Below, one piece after another: positions 7,889-15,891 of a stretch of DNA of 16,795 bases. This DNA is from an uncultured Clostridia bacterium (GTDB lineage: Bacteria; Bacillota; Clostridia; Saccharofermentanales; DTU023): positions 1 through 16,795 of the forward strand of contig CAMYEY010000024.1 in assembly GCA_947254895.1 (NCBI GenBank), read 5' to 3'. Both the position numbers and the translations under genes were made by a program. Each line of letters starts with the position of its first letter. Positions within the stretch are counted from its first letter, which is position 1. The notes beneath the pieces are model-generated. The model worked only from the letters and a program-made list of their open reading frames with translations. It did no database searches and had not been told where the DNA came from.

Positions 7889-8203
7889 ATGGCAAGACAA
7901 ACGCAAAAGAAAAAACAGACTAGGCGAACCGCTACAAAGAAAGCCCAGGACCAGGGAACGACGGCCTTTCATAGTTTCCTGGTTTTCTTTCGCTATAATG
8001 CCCTGGGTAATTTTATTTTAGCTGTCGTTGGTCTGGTTTTGGTCGTTTTGTTTAATTGCCTGATAGCCGGTAATCAGTTGGAAAGCTTTGCCTTGATCAC
8101 AGGGGTTGAACTTGTTTTGGGTATGATTATCGGTTGGACAGTTTTCCTGCTTAAACGAAATGCCAAAACTGATGTTGAGAGCACAGGCAATTCTGAGGAG
8201 TGA
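7889..8203 (+). CDS. Small two-helix membrane protein, function unknown
   Basis: I do not recognise this 104-residue protein. Its first 25 residues are strongly basic (runs of Lys, Arg, Gln and Thr). Two hydrophobic segments follow, near 40-62 and 67-87, and the tail is short and polar with a few acidic residues. This predicts a small inner-membrane protein with both ends inside under the positive-inside rule. The ATG at 7889 has a strong TGGAGGAG site 6 bases upstream; a TTG at 7871 would start inside that region and is rejected. It lies 35 bases after rqcH, and its TGA at 8201-8203 falls just before the nagB start, within the nagB ribosome-binding region. Context suggests cotranscription but gives no firm function. 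Confidence 0.75.
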   Translation: MARQTQKKKQTRRTATKKAQDQGTTAFHSFLVFFRYNALGNFILAVVGLVLVVLFNCLIAGNQLESFALITGVELVLGMIIGWTVFLLKRNAKTDVESTGNSEE

Positions 8204-8208
8204 AAGAT

Positions 8209-8976
8209 ATGCGTCTAATTATTAGTAAAGATTACCAAGAATTAAGCAAAAGAACAGCTGAGATTATAGCCAGCCAGGTTCGGGTACACCGGCATACGGT
8301 CCTCGGCCTCGCAACCGGTTCAACGCCTGTTGGTGCCTACAAGGAGCTGATACGTCTCAGTGAAGAAGAAGCACTTGATTTTTCGAATGTTGATACCTTT
8401 AACCTTGATGAATATATAGGGCTCAAGGATAGTCATCCGCAGAGTTACCGCCATTTTATGAACGAAAACCTTTTAAACCATATTAATGTTAGCCCTGAGA
8501 GAACACATGTGCCCAATGGCATTGCTGCAAACTTAGATGAAGAATGTCACAATTATGACAAGATGATCGATGCCTGTGGAGGCATTGACCTCCAGTTACT
8601 TGGAATGGGTAATAATGGGCATATTGGCTTTAATGAACCCGGACCGGCCTTTGTTGCCCCAACCAATGTTGTTCAATTGACGGACTCGACAATAAAAGCA
8701 AACTCCAGGTTTTTTCATGATGAAACTGAGGTCCCTAAGAAGGCTATAACCATGGGTTTCCGCCCCATCATGCAGGCCCGGCAGATTATTTTTGTGGTTT
8801 CAGGAGAGGCTAAGGCAGAAGTTGTCCACCAGGCCCTTCAAGGTCCGGTTATCCCCAGTGTGCCGGCATCTATCCTCCAGCTTCATAGTGATTTGATTGT
8901 TGTCTTAGATGAAGCGGCGGCATCATCCTTAGATAGGGAACTCTTGGCCAGACAAGGGCATTGTATTAAAGCCTAA
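8209..8976 (+). CDS. nagB: Glucosamine-6-phosphate deaminase
   Basis: NagB converts glucosamine 6-phosphate to fructose 6-phosphate and ammonia, linking amino-sugar and peptidoglycan recycling to glycolysis. The 255-residue protein has the phosphate-binding L-A-T-G-S-T-P block at 34-40, the catalytic-acid region N65-L-D-E-Y-I-G-L72 with D67, and G-N-N-G-H-I-G-F-N-E-P-G with H138 and E143. The Asn before Gly-His is usual in Bacillus-type enzymes, where the E. coli protein has Asp. The S-R-F-F segment near 167-170 is also conserved. The ATG at 8209 is chosen because GAGGAG at 8195-8200 lies 8 bases upstream; a GTG at 8200 would overlap that site. No nagA or sugar transporter is adjacent. A strong terminator follows about 60 bases after the stop. 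Confidence 0.95.
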   Translation: MRLIISKDYQELSKRTAEIIASQVRVHRHTVLGLATGSTPVGAYKELIRLSEEEALDFSNVDTFNLDEYIGLKDSHPQSYRHFMNENLLNHINVSPERTHVPNGIAANLDEECHNYDKMIDACGGIDLQLLGMGNNGHIGFNEPGPAFVAPTNVVQLTDSTIKANSRFFHDETEVPKKAITMGFRPIMQARQIIFVVSGEAKAEVVHQALQGPVIPSVPASILQLHSDLIVVLDEAAASSLDRELLARQGHCIKA

Positions 8977-9035
8977 AGTTTATCTGGATTTTCATAAGAG
9001 GAGCCTGTTTGGCTATTTAGCTTTTAGAATCATTA

Positions 9036-9080
9036 AAAAACCTTGATCTCTCGCACACGGTTGGAGAGGTCAAGGTTTTT
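9036..9080. terminator. Bidirectional intrinsic terminator between nagB and the prs pair
   Basis: The 17-base arms at 9036-9052 and 9064-9080 pair with a single G-T wobble around an 11-base loop. The left arm starts with five A and the right arm ends with five T, so the hairpin gives a U tract on either strand. It sits between convergent genes (nagB ends at 8976, the minus-strand prs gene at 9142) and can stop transcription from both sides. Confidence 0.9.
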
Positions 9081-9141
9081 GTTAAGAGGAAAGCTGTTAT
9101 ATTTAGGGTTCTCTGCAGGGGGGAGAATTTCCCCTATCAGC

Positions 9142-10362
9142 TTATTGTCTTAATTTTCTCAATAGCTTGTTGATTTTATTGGTTGGTGTAATCAGGCTGG
9201 CCATAGAGGCATTGTGGTTCATGGCGTCAATCAAAAGGGCCACGAACTTAGTCATATCAGCTTCAACAAACCACTCAGCCGCCCTAACTTCTGGAGCCAA
9301 GTAGGTGAGATTAGTGGCAATAACCTTATCTAAGATTCCCTTGTTATAGTAATTATCAAATTCATTAATGCCATCCGTAAAAAGGCCAAAGGTAACAGCA
9401 CAAAAGATCCGTTTAGCACCTTTTTCTCTCAGTGCCTTGGCTAGGTCCAACATGGATTCTCCGGAAGAAAGCATATCGTCGACAATCAAGACATCGTAGC
9501 CTTTGACGGAGTCCCCTAAAAACTCATGGGCTATGATGGGGTTGCGCCCCTTTATAACCTGAGAATAGTCACGCCTCTTGTAAAAAGTTCCGAGAGGTAG
9601 GTTGAGCATAGAAGCATAGTACATAGACCGTCCGATAGCACCTTCATCAGGGCTAACGATCATGAGGGTCTCCGGGTTAATTTTAATATCCGGCGTTGAC
9701 CTGATTAAGGCCTTGAGGATTTGATAGGTAGAAGGGATCGATTCAAAACTGGATGTCGGAACGGCATTGGCTACCCGGTCATCATGGGCATCAAAAGTAA
9801 TAAAGTTAGAAATACCCAGGTCGAAAATGTCCTCTAACATATAGGCACAATCGAGGGACTCTCGAGAATTACGCCTATGCTGACGTCCTTCATAGAGAAA
9901 AGGCATGATGACGTTGATTCGGCGGGCTTTCCCCGAAGCTGCCAGAATCACGCGCTTGAGATCCTGGTAGTGGTCATCAGGGCTATAGTGGTTGGTAAAC
10001 CCCCTCATATTGTAGGTACAGGAATAGTTTAAAACGTCACAGATCAGATAGAGGTCATGCCCTCTGACGGTCTGACCGATAACACCCTTGCCTTCACCTG
10101 TAGCAAAGCGGATAGCTTCGGCTTTGATAGAGTAGTCATCGCGCAAAAAGCCTGCGGCATTAACACTTTCTGTAGGTTGGTCCAGGTATTCTTGACGCCT
10201 TTCTATGAGCTGCTGGTTTACCTTATCACCAAAGTCCTTGGCCCCGTTGAGGGCAATAATTCCAACCGGAGCATCTGCCGGCATGGGATTATCCCCATAT
10301 TGGTCATAACGATAGTAATTCTTATCATTGCGTTTCATGCATTTATCATCTTCAACCTGCAT
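9142..10362 (-). CDS. prs: Ribose-phosphate pyrophosphokinase (PRPP synthetase), long form
   Basis: Predicted to make PRPP from ribose 5-phosphate and ATP for purine, pyrimidine, His and Trp synthesis. The 406-residue protein is about 90 longer than the canonical 315-residue enzyme but keeps its landmarks: V-R-G-H-D at 99-103, a basic R163-R-N-S-R-E168 loop, F-D-A-H-D at 190-194, S237-P-D-E-G-A242 and the PRPP loop D295-D-M-L-S-S-G-E-S303. The S-S-G-E-S ending differs from the D-T-(A/G)-G-T seen in most enzymes; I recall this variant from single-copy clostridial homologues. The ATG at 10362 has AGGAG at 7 bases, while a longer frame to 10455 would run far into the upstream gene. It overlaps the upstream paralogue by 11 bases, so the two are surely cotranscribed and probably translationally coupled. 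Confidence 0.88.
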   Translation of the reverse strand: MQVEDDKCMKRNDKNYYRYDQYGDNPMPADAPVGIIALNGAKDFGDKVNQQLIERRQEYLDQPTESVNAAGFLRDDYSIKAEAIRFATGEGKGVIGQTVRGHDLYLICDVLNYSCTYNMRGFTNHYSPDDHYQDLKRVILAASGKARRINVIMPFLYEGRQHRRNSRESLDCAYMLEDIFDLGISNFITFDAHDDRVANAVPTSSFESIPSTYQILKALIRSTPDIKINPETLMIVSPDEGAIGRSMYYASMLNLPLGTFYKRRDYSQVIKGRNPIIAHEFLGDSVKGYDVLIVDDMLSSGESMLDLAKALREKGAKRIFCAVTFGLFTDGINEFDNYYNKGILDKVIATNLTYLAPEVRAAEWFVEADMTKFVALLIDAMNHNASMASLITPTNKINKLLRKLRQ

Positions 10363-11605
10363 TAGATTCTCCTTTATAAGACTCCAGTAATCGCCCAATC
10401 CTCTTATTCGGGTTAATAAATTGTGAAAGTGAAGCGTTGTGATTGACGCCGTCAATCAGCAAGGCTAGGTAACTTGATAAATCCACATCACAAAACCAAT
10501 CTGCTGCCAAAAGATTCTCTGGTCTGTAGGCCAGGTTAGTTGCAAAAATGCGGTCAATGAGCTTGGTTTCGTATGCTTTGTTAAAAGATTCAATGCCCAA
10601 GGAAAACTGAGCAAAAGAGACAGCAACAAAAATTCGATTGGCTTGTCTTTGTTTTAGTTTACGGGCACATTCCAGCACAGTTTTACCTGTATCAATCATA
10701 TCGTCCACGATTAAAACATCCTTGCCGGCTACATTTTCTCCTAAAAATAACTTGTCGGCATGGGCCTTGAGATACTGGGCTGTATATTGGAATTTGCTGA
10801 GCAGTCTGGGATCGTACCTCCGATAAAAAATTCCCAGGGGAACCTGCATTATTGAGGCATAGTAGATACCACGAGTGATCGAGGCTTCATCTGCTGAAAC
10901 GACCATAAAATTGTCTTTATTTATCTTGACATCGGGATATTCTCTAACCAGGGCCTGGAGCAGCTGGAGTGAAGTTTCGGCAGACTCAAAGTTATGACGC
11001 GGAACAGCATTGGCGATGCGGTCATCGTGGGCATCAAAGGTAATGAAATTGGCAATACCCAGGTCAAACAAGCGTTTTAGCATAACGGCACAGTCTAAGG
11101 ACTCTCTACTTTCTCTCCTATAACGCCTACCTTGGTAGAGATAGGGCATAAATACGTTAATCCGCTTTGCTACTCCGTGGGCTGCAGAAATCAACCGACA
11201 CAGATCTTCGAAGCATTCATCGGGTGAAATGGGAAAGTTTTTTTGAAAACGGGTATAAGTCTTGCCATAGTTTAAGACATCGGTGACAATGAAAAGGTCA
11301 TGTCCTCGAACTGTATCTAGAATCGTGGCATGACCTTCACCCGAAGCATATCTTTTTAGAGAAACGGGGGTCCTATATTCAGACCGTAAATATCCGGGTA
11401 TCTTAGCAAATTCCGGAAACTCCTCGACTGTTTCTTGTCGGCGGCGATTTAATTGATAGTTGAGTGCATCGGATAAGGCGTGGTCAACTTGTTCGCAGAT
11501 TAGGGCAACGGGCCCAAGCGGGCGTAAAACTTCACCGCCATAACTGTTTAAGACTAACATTTCCGCTGCCGAAGAAAAGTTATCGTCATTTGCCGAATTA
11601 GACAT
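10352..11605 (-). CDS. Diverged ribose-phosphate pyrophosphokinase paralogue
   Basis: This 417-residue protein is colinear with the downstream prs product: V-R-G-H-D (99-103), R-R-E-S-R-E near 163-168 and F-D-A-H-D (190-194) fall at the same residue numbers. It has changed elsewhere. The S-P-D-E-G-A block reads S237-A-D-E-A-S242, and the stretch before the PRPP loop is about six residues longer and lacks the conserved R-N-P-I-I-A-H-E. Its PRPP loop, D301-D-M-I-D-T-G-K-T309, is closer to canonical Prs than its neighbour's. It could be a second PRPP synthetase, a regulatory subunit like mammalian PRS-associated proteins, or an enzyme with shifted substrate use. The ATG at 11605 is chosen (GTGAGGTG about 4 bases upstream); a TTG at 11632 lies almost at the predicted transcription start. 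Confidence 0.8.
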   Translation of the reverse strand: MSNSANDDNFSSAAEMLVLNSYGGEVLRPLGPVALICEQVDHALSDALNYQLNRRRQETVEEFPEFAKIPGYLRSEYRTPVSLKRYASGEGHATILDTVRGHDLFIVTDVLNYGKTYTRFQKNFPISPDECFEDLCRLISAAHGVAKRINVFMPYLYQGRRYRRESRESLDCAVMLKRLFDLGIANFITFDAHDDRIANAVPRHNFESAETSLQLLQALVREYPDVKINKDNFMVVSADEASITRGIYYASIMQVPLGIFYRRYDPRLLSKFQYTAQYLKAHADKLFLGENVAGKDVLIVDDMIDTGKTVLECARKLKQRQANRIFVAVSFAQFSLGIESFNKAYETKLIDRIFATNLAYRPENLLAADWFCDVDLSSYLALLIDGVNHNASLSQFINPNKRIGRLLESYKGESNAG

Positions 11606-11616
11606 AAACACCTCAC

Positions 11617-11645
11617 TTGTTAACTTTCGCAAGTAAAGTTATTAT
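11617..11645 (+). promoter_or_regulatory. Promoter of ysxC
   Basis: TTGTTA at 11617-11622, a 17-base spacer and TATTAT at 11640-11645 match the sigma-A consensus. Transcription would begin near 11652, about 23 bases before the ATG at 11675, with the ribosome site AGAAGGG within the leader. The -10 shares the same bases as the -10 of the divergent prs promoter. Inferred from consensus. Confidence 0.55.
11621..11641. repeat. Inverted repeat between divergent prs and ysxC starts, possible operator
   Basis: Perfect 7-base arms TAACTTT (11621-11627) and AAAGTTA (11635-11641) flank a 7-base centre. An outer pair TTGTTA (11617-11622) and TAACAA (11645-11650) is also inverted. The repeat fills the spacer of the ysxC promoter and touches the prs -10, a position suited to a repressor. 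No known regulator motif was recognised. Confidence 0.35.
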
Positions 11646-11669
11646 AACAATGTTTGAGAAGGGATACAA
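11641..11669 (-). promoter_or_regulatory. Promoter of the prs gene pair
   Basis: On the minus strand, TTGTAT (11669-11664), a 17-base spacer and TATAAT (11646-11641) form a good sigma-A promoter, with TG one base before the -10 as an extended element. The predicted transcript starts near 11634, giving a leader of about 30 bases before the ATG at 11605. This argues against the upstream TTG start at 11632. The -10 overlaps that of the divergent ysxC promoter. Confidence 0.65.
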
Positions 11670-11674
11670 AAGAA

Positions 11675-12280
11675 ATGAAGATAAATTATCAAAATACAAA
11701 ACTTGACCAGGTAGCTGGCCAAGTAGAGCAATTTCCTCAGACACATCTGCCACAAATTGTGATCTCAGGCAAGTCAAATGTTGGCAAGTCTTCCCTGATC
11801 AATGCCCTCTGTAACAACAAAAATTTGGCCAGGACCAGCCAGAGTCCAGGTAAGACCCAGCAGGTGATTTTTTATCTGATTGATGGAGCCTTTTATCTTG
11901 TTGACCTCCCAGGATATGGCTATGCTAAAGTGGCCAAAAAAAACCAGATAAAGTTTTCAAATCTAACCAACCGTTACTTAGAAACGACAGAAATTAGTTT
12001 GCTGATCCAGCTTTTGGACATCCGCCACAAACCCAGCCAGGATGACTTAGATATGCTGGAATGGCTAGGCCATTCCAATATTCCTTATGTTGTCGTTTTG
12101 ACTAAGGCAGATAAGTTGAAAAAGACCAAGATTAAGCCTCAAGTTGATCTGATAAAATCGCACCTTAGCCAAGAATTACAGGAAGATTTTCGGCCGATTA
12201 TCAGTTCATCTCTTAAAAAAACTGGCCTTGACCAATTGAAATCTACAATTGCTGCGGTTATCAATCCGGAACTCCTTTAG
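11675..12280 (+). CDS. ysxC: Ribosome biogenesis GTP-binding protein YsxC/EngB
   Basis: YsxC is an essential TRAFAC-class GTPase that assists late 50S ribosome assembly. The 201-residue protein has G1 at G32-K-S-N-V-G-K-S39, a G2 region around S57-P-G-K-T61, G3 D77-L-P-G80 with the family-typical Y-G-Y-A following, G4 T143-K-A-D146 and G5 S-S-S near 177-179. Length is normal. The ATG at 11675 is chosen because AGAAGGG lies about 11 bases upstream and the predicted transcript begins near 11652; the TTG at 11654 would be at the very 5' end and inside the ribosome site region. In many Bacillota ysxC follows lon; here it is divergent from the prs pair and followed by comEC after 96 bases. Confidence 0.95.
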   Translation: MKINYQNTKLDQVAGQVEQFPQTHLPQIVISGKSNVGKSSLINALCNNKNLARTSQSPGKTQQVIFYLIDGAFYLVDLPGYGYAKVAKKNQIKFSNLTNRYLETTEISLLIQLLDIRHKPSQDDLDMLEWLGHSNIPYVVVLTKADKLKKTKIKPQVDLIKSHLSQELQEDFRPIISSSLKKTGLDQLKSTIAAVINPELL

Positions 12281-12376
12281 TAGCCCGCTAGGCCTATCTC
12301 TCAGATTTTCCGGAAAATAGCAGTTTTTCTCAAATCTTTTTGCAAATAAGCTGGCTAGGAACCGGATAATGAGGGC

Positions 12377-14776
12377 ATGACTTGGAGTTTTTGCAAAAGA
12401 TTAGTGGGGCGGCTATTTTGCCATCGGGGTCAGGCTCTTATCAGTTTTGGCCTACTTTTTATTTTATCCAGCTTACTGGTTAGGGCTCACTTTTTCTTCT
12501 TTATTCTTGCTCTCTTTGGCTACCTATCCCTATATTTTATAGGCTATGACTATCTGGCAAAAACTGATAAAGTTTTTTGGCTTCTCATCCTTTTCCCTAT
12601 CCTGTTTCAGGCCTTCCGTCTCAACCTACAGGTGACTCGGGCCCGCCAGGCTGAACGATTAGCCAAGTCTAGGCATGAGCTATTTTTAACCAGGGTAGAG
12701 GACCTGGATATCTCACCTAAAGGAAATAGGCTTGCTATTTTTGAAAATAAGGCAGGGGAAAGGTTTGCCTGCTGGTTAAAAGTAGACCAAGGACATGTCC
12801 AAACCCTTAAGGGGAGTTTTTTTATTGAAAAACCAGATGGACAAAGAAATCCTGGCGGCTTTTCAGAAAAGGCTTATCTAGCCAGCCATAATTGTTATGC
12901 CAAATTAAAACTACCTCCGGCCTTTAAAGGTCAGGATCAGGGCTGGACCAAAGAGAAGTTTAACCGCCAGAACTTTTACCAAGATTTTGCCCTTTGGCTC
13001 AGCCAAAAGTTAGGTCAAGACCCTGCTGATTTTTTGATAAGTTTTTGTTTTGCACAAAAGCAGTATCTTAATCAGACCCTGAAGCGAGACTTTCGTAACT
13101 TGGGTCTGCAACATGTTTTAGCTGTTTCGGGTTTCCATTTTGATCTTTTTATCCTACCTCTTCTCAGCCTCTTTCAGCTACGTCGGTCGGTTAGGATCAA
13201 GCGACTTCTTTTGCTTAGTCCAGCTATTTTATTTTTCAACTGGTTGACCTTTTTCCCGGTAGGACTTGTAAGAGCTAGCTTGACCTTCATTCTTAGCGAC
13301 CTCTTCACACATTTTTCTATCAAGATAAGCAAGCAGAATATCTTGTCTCTGATCCTGGTGGGTTGGCTTTTTAGGAATCCAATTAAGATCTTCCAACTGA
13401 ATTTTCAGTTAAGTTTTTTAGCAGCCTTTGTTATCTACCTTGTAAATCCACATTTACAGCAGGTCAGGCTTCTAAAAAATAGGCCGATTCTCGCTAGCTT
13501 TTGCCTATCAAGTTTAGTTCAAGTCAGCTTGCTACCCATACTCCTTTTATCTTTTGGTCGATGGCAACTTTCGGCAATCTTTCTCAACTTTTTTCTCAGC
13601 TTTCCCCTGCTTATCATGTTTTGTAGCGGCTTTTTTGCCTGCCTGGCTTTTTGTCTGGATAAATATTTGGCCATTACTATCTTTGATCGTCTGTTCAAGT
13701 TTTTAGCCTGGGTCTTTCGCTATGTTTTTTTAGCCTTTTCGAAAATTGCAAGGTCCGGACCAGCTAACTTTCTGAATAGTGGCAGATGGGATGCACTCAC
13801 AGTATTCATTATAGCTGTTGTACTCTTAGTATTTTCATGTCTATCTATTTTTTACTATAGGCGTTTTCTTGGCCATAGAGCCGGATGTTTCCGACCCGGC
13901 TTAGCTTCACTGGCTATTTTTCTTGTTGTCGCTCTTCTGACCCTTAAGTTGATTTTTGTTAGGCCCTGCTGGATTATCTGTTTTCTTGATGTTGACCAAG
14001 GAGATTCCTGTTTAATCATTTCACCAGACTCTCACTCAATCTTAATTGATGGTGGGATAAGAGGAAAGGGTTATCAGGTGATCATACCGGCCTTGGACTA
14101 TTTCGGCTTGAAAAATGTCGATTATGGCGTAATTAGCCACTTGGACCTGGATCATAGTGGTGGCATTTTAGACCTCTTAGAGTCGGAACTTATAGAAGAA
14201 GTTTTTTTACCGGACCTGACAGCCGACCAGCTTTCGGTTCAAGGAGCAGATAAGGTAGTTTACCAGGATCTAGAACACTACAGCACTAAATTTAAGATTC
14301 CACTTCATAAGGTCAGGCAAGGTGATAGCCTGGAGTTTCCTAAATTAAGATTTTCCTGTCAACTTATTTCGCCGGGAATGGAGCAATTGACCGGGAAAAT
14401 CGATCCGAATAACACTAGCCTTTGCTTTTACTTGCCATTACCAGAATTATCTATCCTCTACACAGGTGACATCGATAGTAAATTGGAAGAGGGACTTTTG
14501 GCAGCAGGTTTAATCTCTCAAGCTGACATCCTTAAAGTTCCCCATCACGGATCTAAATACTCATCGTCCGACCTCTTTTTGCGGGCTATCAATCCACGGT
14601 ATGCCCTAATCTCAGCTGGGCGTTATAACAATTACGGTCACCCCAGTTCGGATGTCCTGAGGAGGTTGGAAAAATATTCAACAGAGATTTGGCGGACTGA
14701 CCGGCAGGGAGCGATAGTCCTCAAAGGACGAGGTAATAAGTGGATCTGGACGGGATTTGTTAATCAGGTAGAATAG
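12377..14776 (+). CDS. comEC: ComEC/Rec2 DNA uptake channel protein
   Basis: ComEC forms the inner-membrane channel that carries single-stranded DNA into the cell during natural transformation. At 799 residues all three parts are present. N-terminal hydrophobic helices and an OB-like DUF4131 region cover about 1-190. The multi-helix Competence domain covers about 210-530 and includes the L-A-V-S-G-F-H motif. A metallo-beta-lactamase-like domain covers about 540-790, with H588-L-D-L-D-H593, a T-G-D-I-D block, and P722-H-H-G-S726. The metal ligands look intact, so the nuclease-like domain may be active. GAGGG lies only one base before the ATG, an unusually short spacing, but an in-frame stop at 12356 leaves no upstream alternative. 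No comEA is adjacent. holA follows after 4 bases, a frequent pairing in Bacillota. Confidence 0.94.
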   Translation: MTWSFCKRLVGRLFCHRGQALISFGLLFILSSLLVRAHFFFFILALFGYLSLYFIGYDYLAKTDKVFWLLILFPILFQAFRLNLQVTRARQAERLAKSRHELFLTRVEDLDISPKGNRLAIFENKAGERFACWLKVDQGHVQTLKGSFFIEKPDGQRNPGGFSEKAYLASHNCYAKLKLPPAFKGQDQGWTKEKFNRQNFYQDFALWLSQKLGQDPADFLISFCFAQKQYLNQTLKRDFRNLGLQHVLAVSGFHFDLFILPLLSLFQLRRSVRIKRLLLLSPAILFFNWLTFFPVGLVRASLTFILSDLFTHFSIKISKQNILSLILVGWLFRNPIKIFQLNFQLSFLAAFVIYLVNPHLQQVRLLKNRPILASFCLSSLVQVSLLPILLLSFGRWQLSAIFLNFFLSFPLLIMFCSGFFACLAFCLDKYLAITIFDRLFKFLAWVFRYVFLAFSKIARSGPANFLNSGRWDALTVFIIAVVLLVFSCLSIFYYRRFLGHRAGCFRPGLASLAIFLVVALLTLKLIFVRPCWIICFLDVDQGDSCLIISPDSHSILIDGGIRGKGYQVIIPALDYFGLKNVDYGVISHLDLDHSGGILDLLESELIEEVFLPDLTADQLSVQGADKVVYQDLEHYSTKFKIPLHKVRQGDSLEFPKLRFSCQLISPGMEQLTGKIDPNNTSLCFYLPLPELSILYTGDIDSKLEEGLLAAGLISQADILKVPHHGSKYSSSDLFLRAINPRYALISAGRYNNYGHPSSDVLRRLEKYSTEIWRTDRQGAIVLKGRGNKWIWTGFVNQVE

Positions 14777-14780
14777 CTGT

Positions 14781-15830
14781 ATGGCAATATATAATTTTCG
14801 GACAATTAAAGAGGAAATGAATAGAGGAGTTTGGCACCAAGCTTATCTCTTCTATGGACCGGAAAAATACTTGGTCAAACAGCTCGTGGAAGGCTTGCAA
14901 AAAGCCTTTATTACACCAGGAATGGAAGAGCTTGATTTGGTCAGGATAAGACCTGATGGTGACCTTAAAAAGGCAGATCTGGAGAGACTTAAGCAGGAAT
15001 TAGATACACCGGCTTTTTTATCTAAACGAAAGGTGATCATCATGGAGGAAACAGGACTCTTTGACAAGGCAGAAAAAAGTCGTGACTTGGCAGATGATTT
15101 TCTTGCAGCTATCGCTAGTCTTAATCCAGGTTCTTGCCTAGTTTTGATTGAACAGCAGATTGATGGTCGTCGTAAAAAACTTCTCAAGGCCTGGGCTGAT
15201 CAAGAGGGGGCCCAGGTTGAGGTCAAGCCTGAAGAGACTGCTGTTTTATTAGGCTGGCTCCAGGCTAAGGCCCAAAAAAAGAAGTTGGGTCTTAGTCGTC
15301 AGGCAGGAGAAAGTCTCATCGACCGTTGTGATTCAGATATGACCCAGCTTGACCAGGAGTTGACCAAGGCCCTGCTTTATGCTGAGTATGCCGGCCTACA
15401 AGGAATTGATTTAAATTTAATCAATATGGTGTGTAGGGATGACCTGCATGGACGGATTTTTGACCTGACGGATGCAATTGCTGCCGGTAAGGCTAAGGAA
15501 GCTTTAGACCTGCTAGATGTCTTGCTTCAACTCAAAGAACCACTCCCTTTGATCCGCTTTATGCTCAACCGTCAACTCAAACAGTTGATTTGTGCTAAGG
15601 AGCTTGGACAGGCTTCGGCCTTGGCGGGCCAGTTAAAAGTTCAGCCTTTTGTTGCCAAGAGGCTTATCGGACAAGCTAGGAAACTCAAACTATCTGACCT
15701 GGAATACCTTTATAGGTTATCTTTTTTGTCGGACTGGCAAGTTAAACAGGGGCAGATGGCAGACGACCTAGCTTTTGAAAGTTTAATCGTTGAGGCTAGT
15801 CTCTATTTTAACCAAGGCAAGGTCACCTAA
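14781..15830 (+). CDS. holA: DNA polymerase III subunit delta
   Basis: HolA is the clamp-opening delta subunit of the replicative clamp loader. The 349-residue length is typical. The N-terminal A-Y-L-F-Y-G-P-E-K-Y-L motif at about 21-31 is the degenerate nucleotide-binding segment characteristic of delta. The middle has L-V-L-I-E (about 120-124) and the expected E-V-K-P-E-E stretch, and the C-terminal collar domain includes I-F-D-L-T-D-A-I near 226-233 and L-P-L-I-R-F-M near 254-260. The ATG at 14781 is 4 bases after the comEC stop with only a weak AGGTAGAA site, suggesting translational coupling. No clear terminator follows; the next gene has its own promoter. Confidence 0.93.
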   Translation: MAIYNFRTIKEEMNRGVWHQAYLFYGPEKYLVKQLVEGLQKAFITPGMEELDLVRIRPDGDLKKADLERLKQELDTPAFLSKRKVIIMEETGLFDKAEKSRDLADDFLAAIASLNPGSCLVLIEQQIDGRRKKLLKAWADQEGAQVEVKPEETAVLLGWLQAKAQKKKLGLSRQAGESLIDRCDSDMTQLDQELTKALLYAEYAGLQGIDLNLINMVCRDDLHGRIFDLTDAIAAGKAKEALDLLDVLLQLKEPLPLIRFMLNRQLKQLICAKELGQASALAGQLKVQPFVAKRLIGQARKLKLSDLEYLYRLSFLSDWQVKQGQMADDLAFESLIVEASLYFNQGKVT

Positions 15831-15891
15831 ACTTGTATGGAAAAAGAGAATACAGCGGGGATGGAGGCAAATCAGGACATGTCTTTGAGAA

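Noticed and set aside
8600..8650. Loss of a catalytic aspartate in NagB (G-N-N-G-H where E. coli has G-N-D-G-H).
   Set aside because: Asn at this position is normal in Bacillus-type NagB proteins, so it is not a defect.
10362..10455. N-terminal extension of the downstream prs gene to 10455.
   Set aside because: It would overlap the upstream prs gene by about 100 bases and add sequence without family similarity; the ATG at 10362 has an AGGAG site at proper spacing.
9142..11605. The two prs-like genes as one frameshifted or broken gene.
   Set aside because: Each is full length, with its own ribosome site and a complete set of domains that align with each other along their whole length.
12340..12370. 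Possible promoter TTGCAA to GATAAT just before comEC.
   Set aside because: The spacer is 19 bases and the predicted transcript would begin almost at the ATG, leaving no ribosome site.
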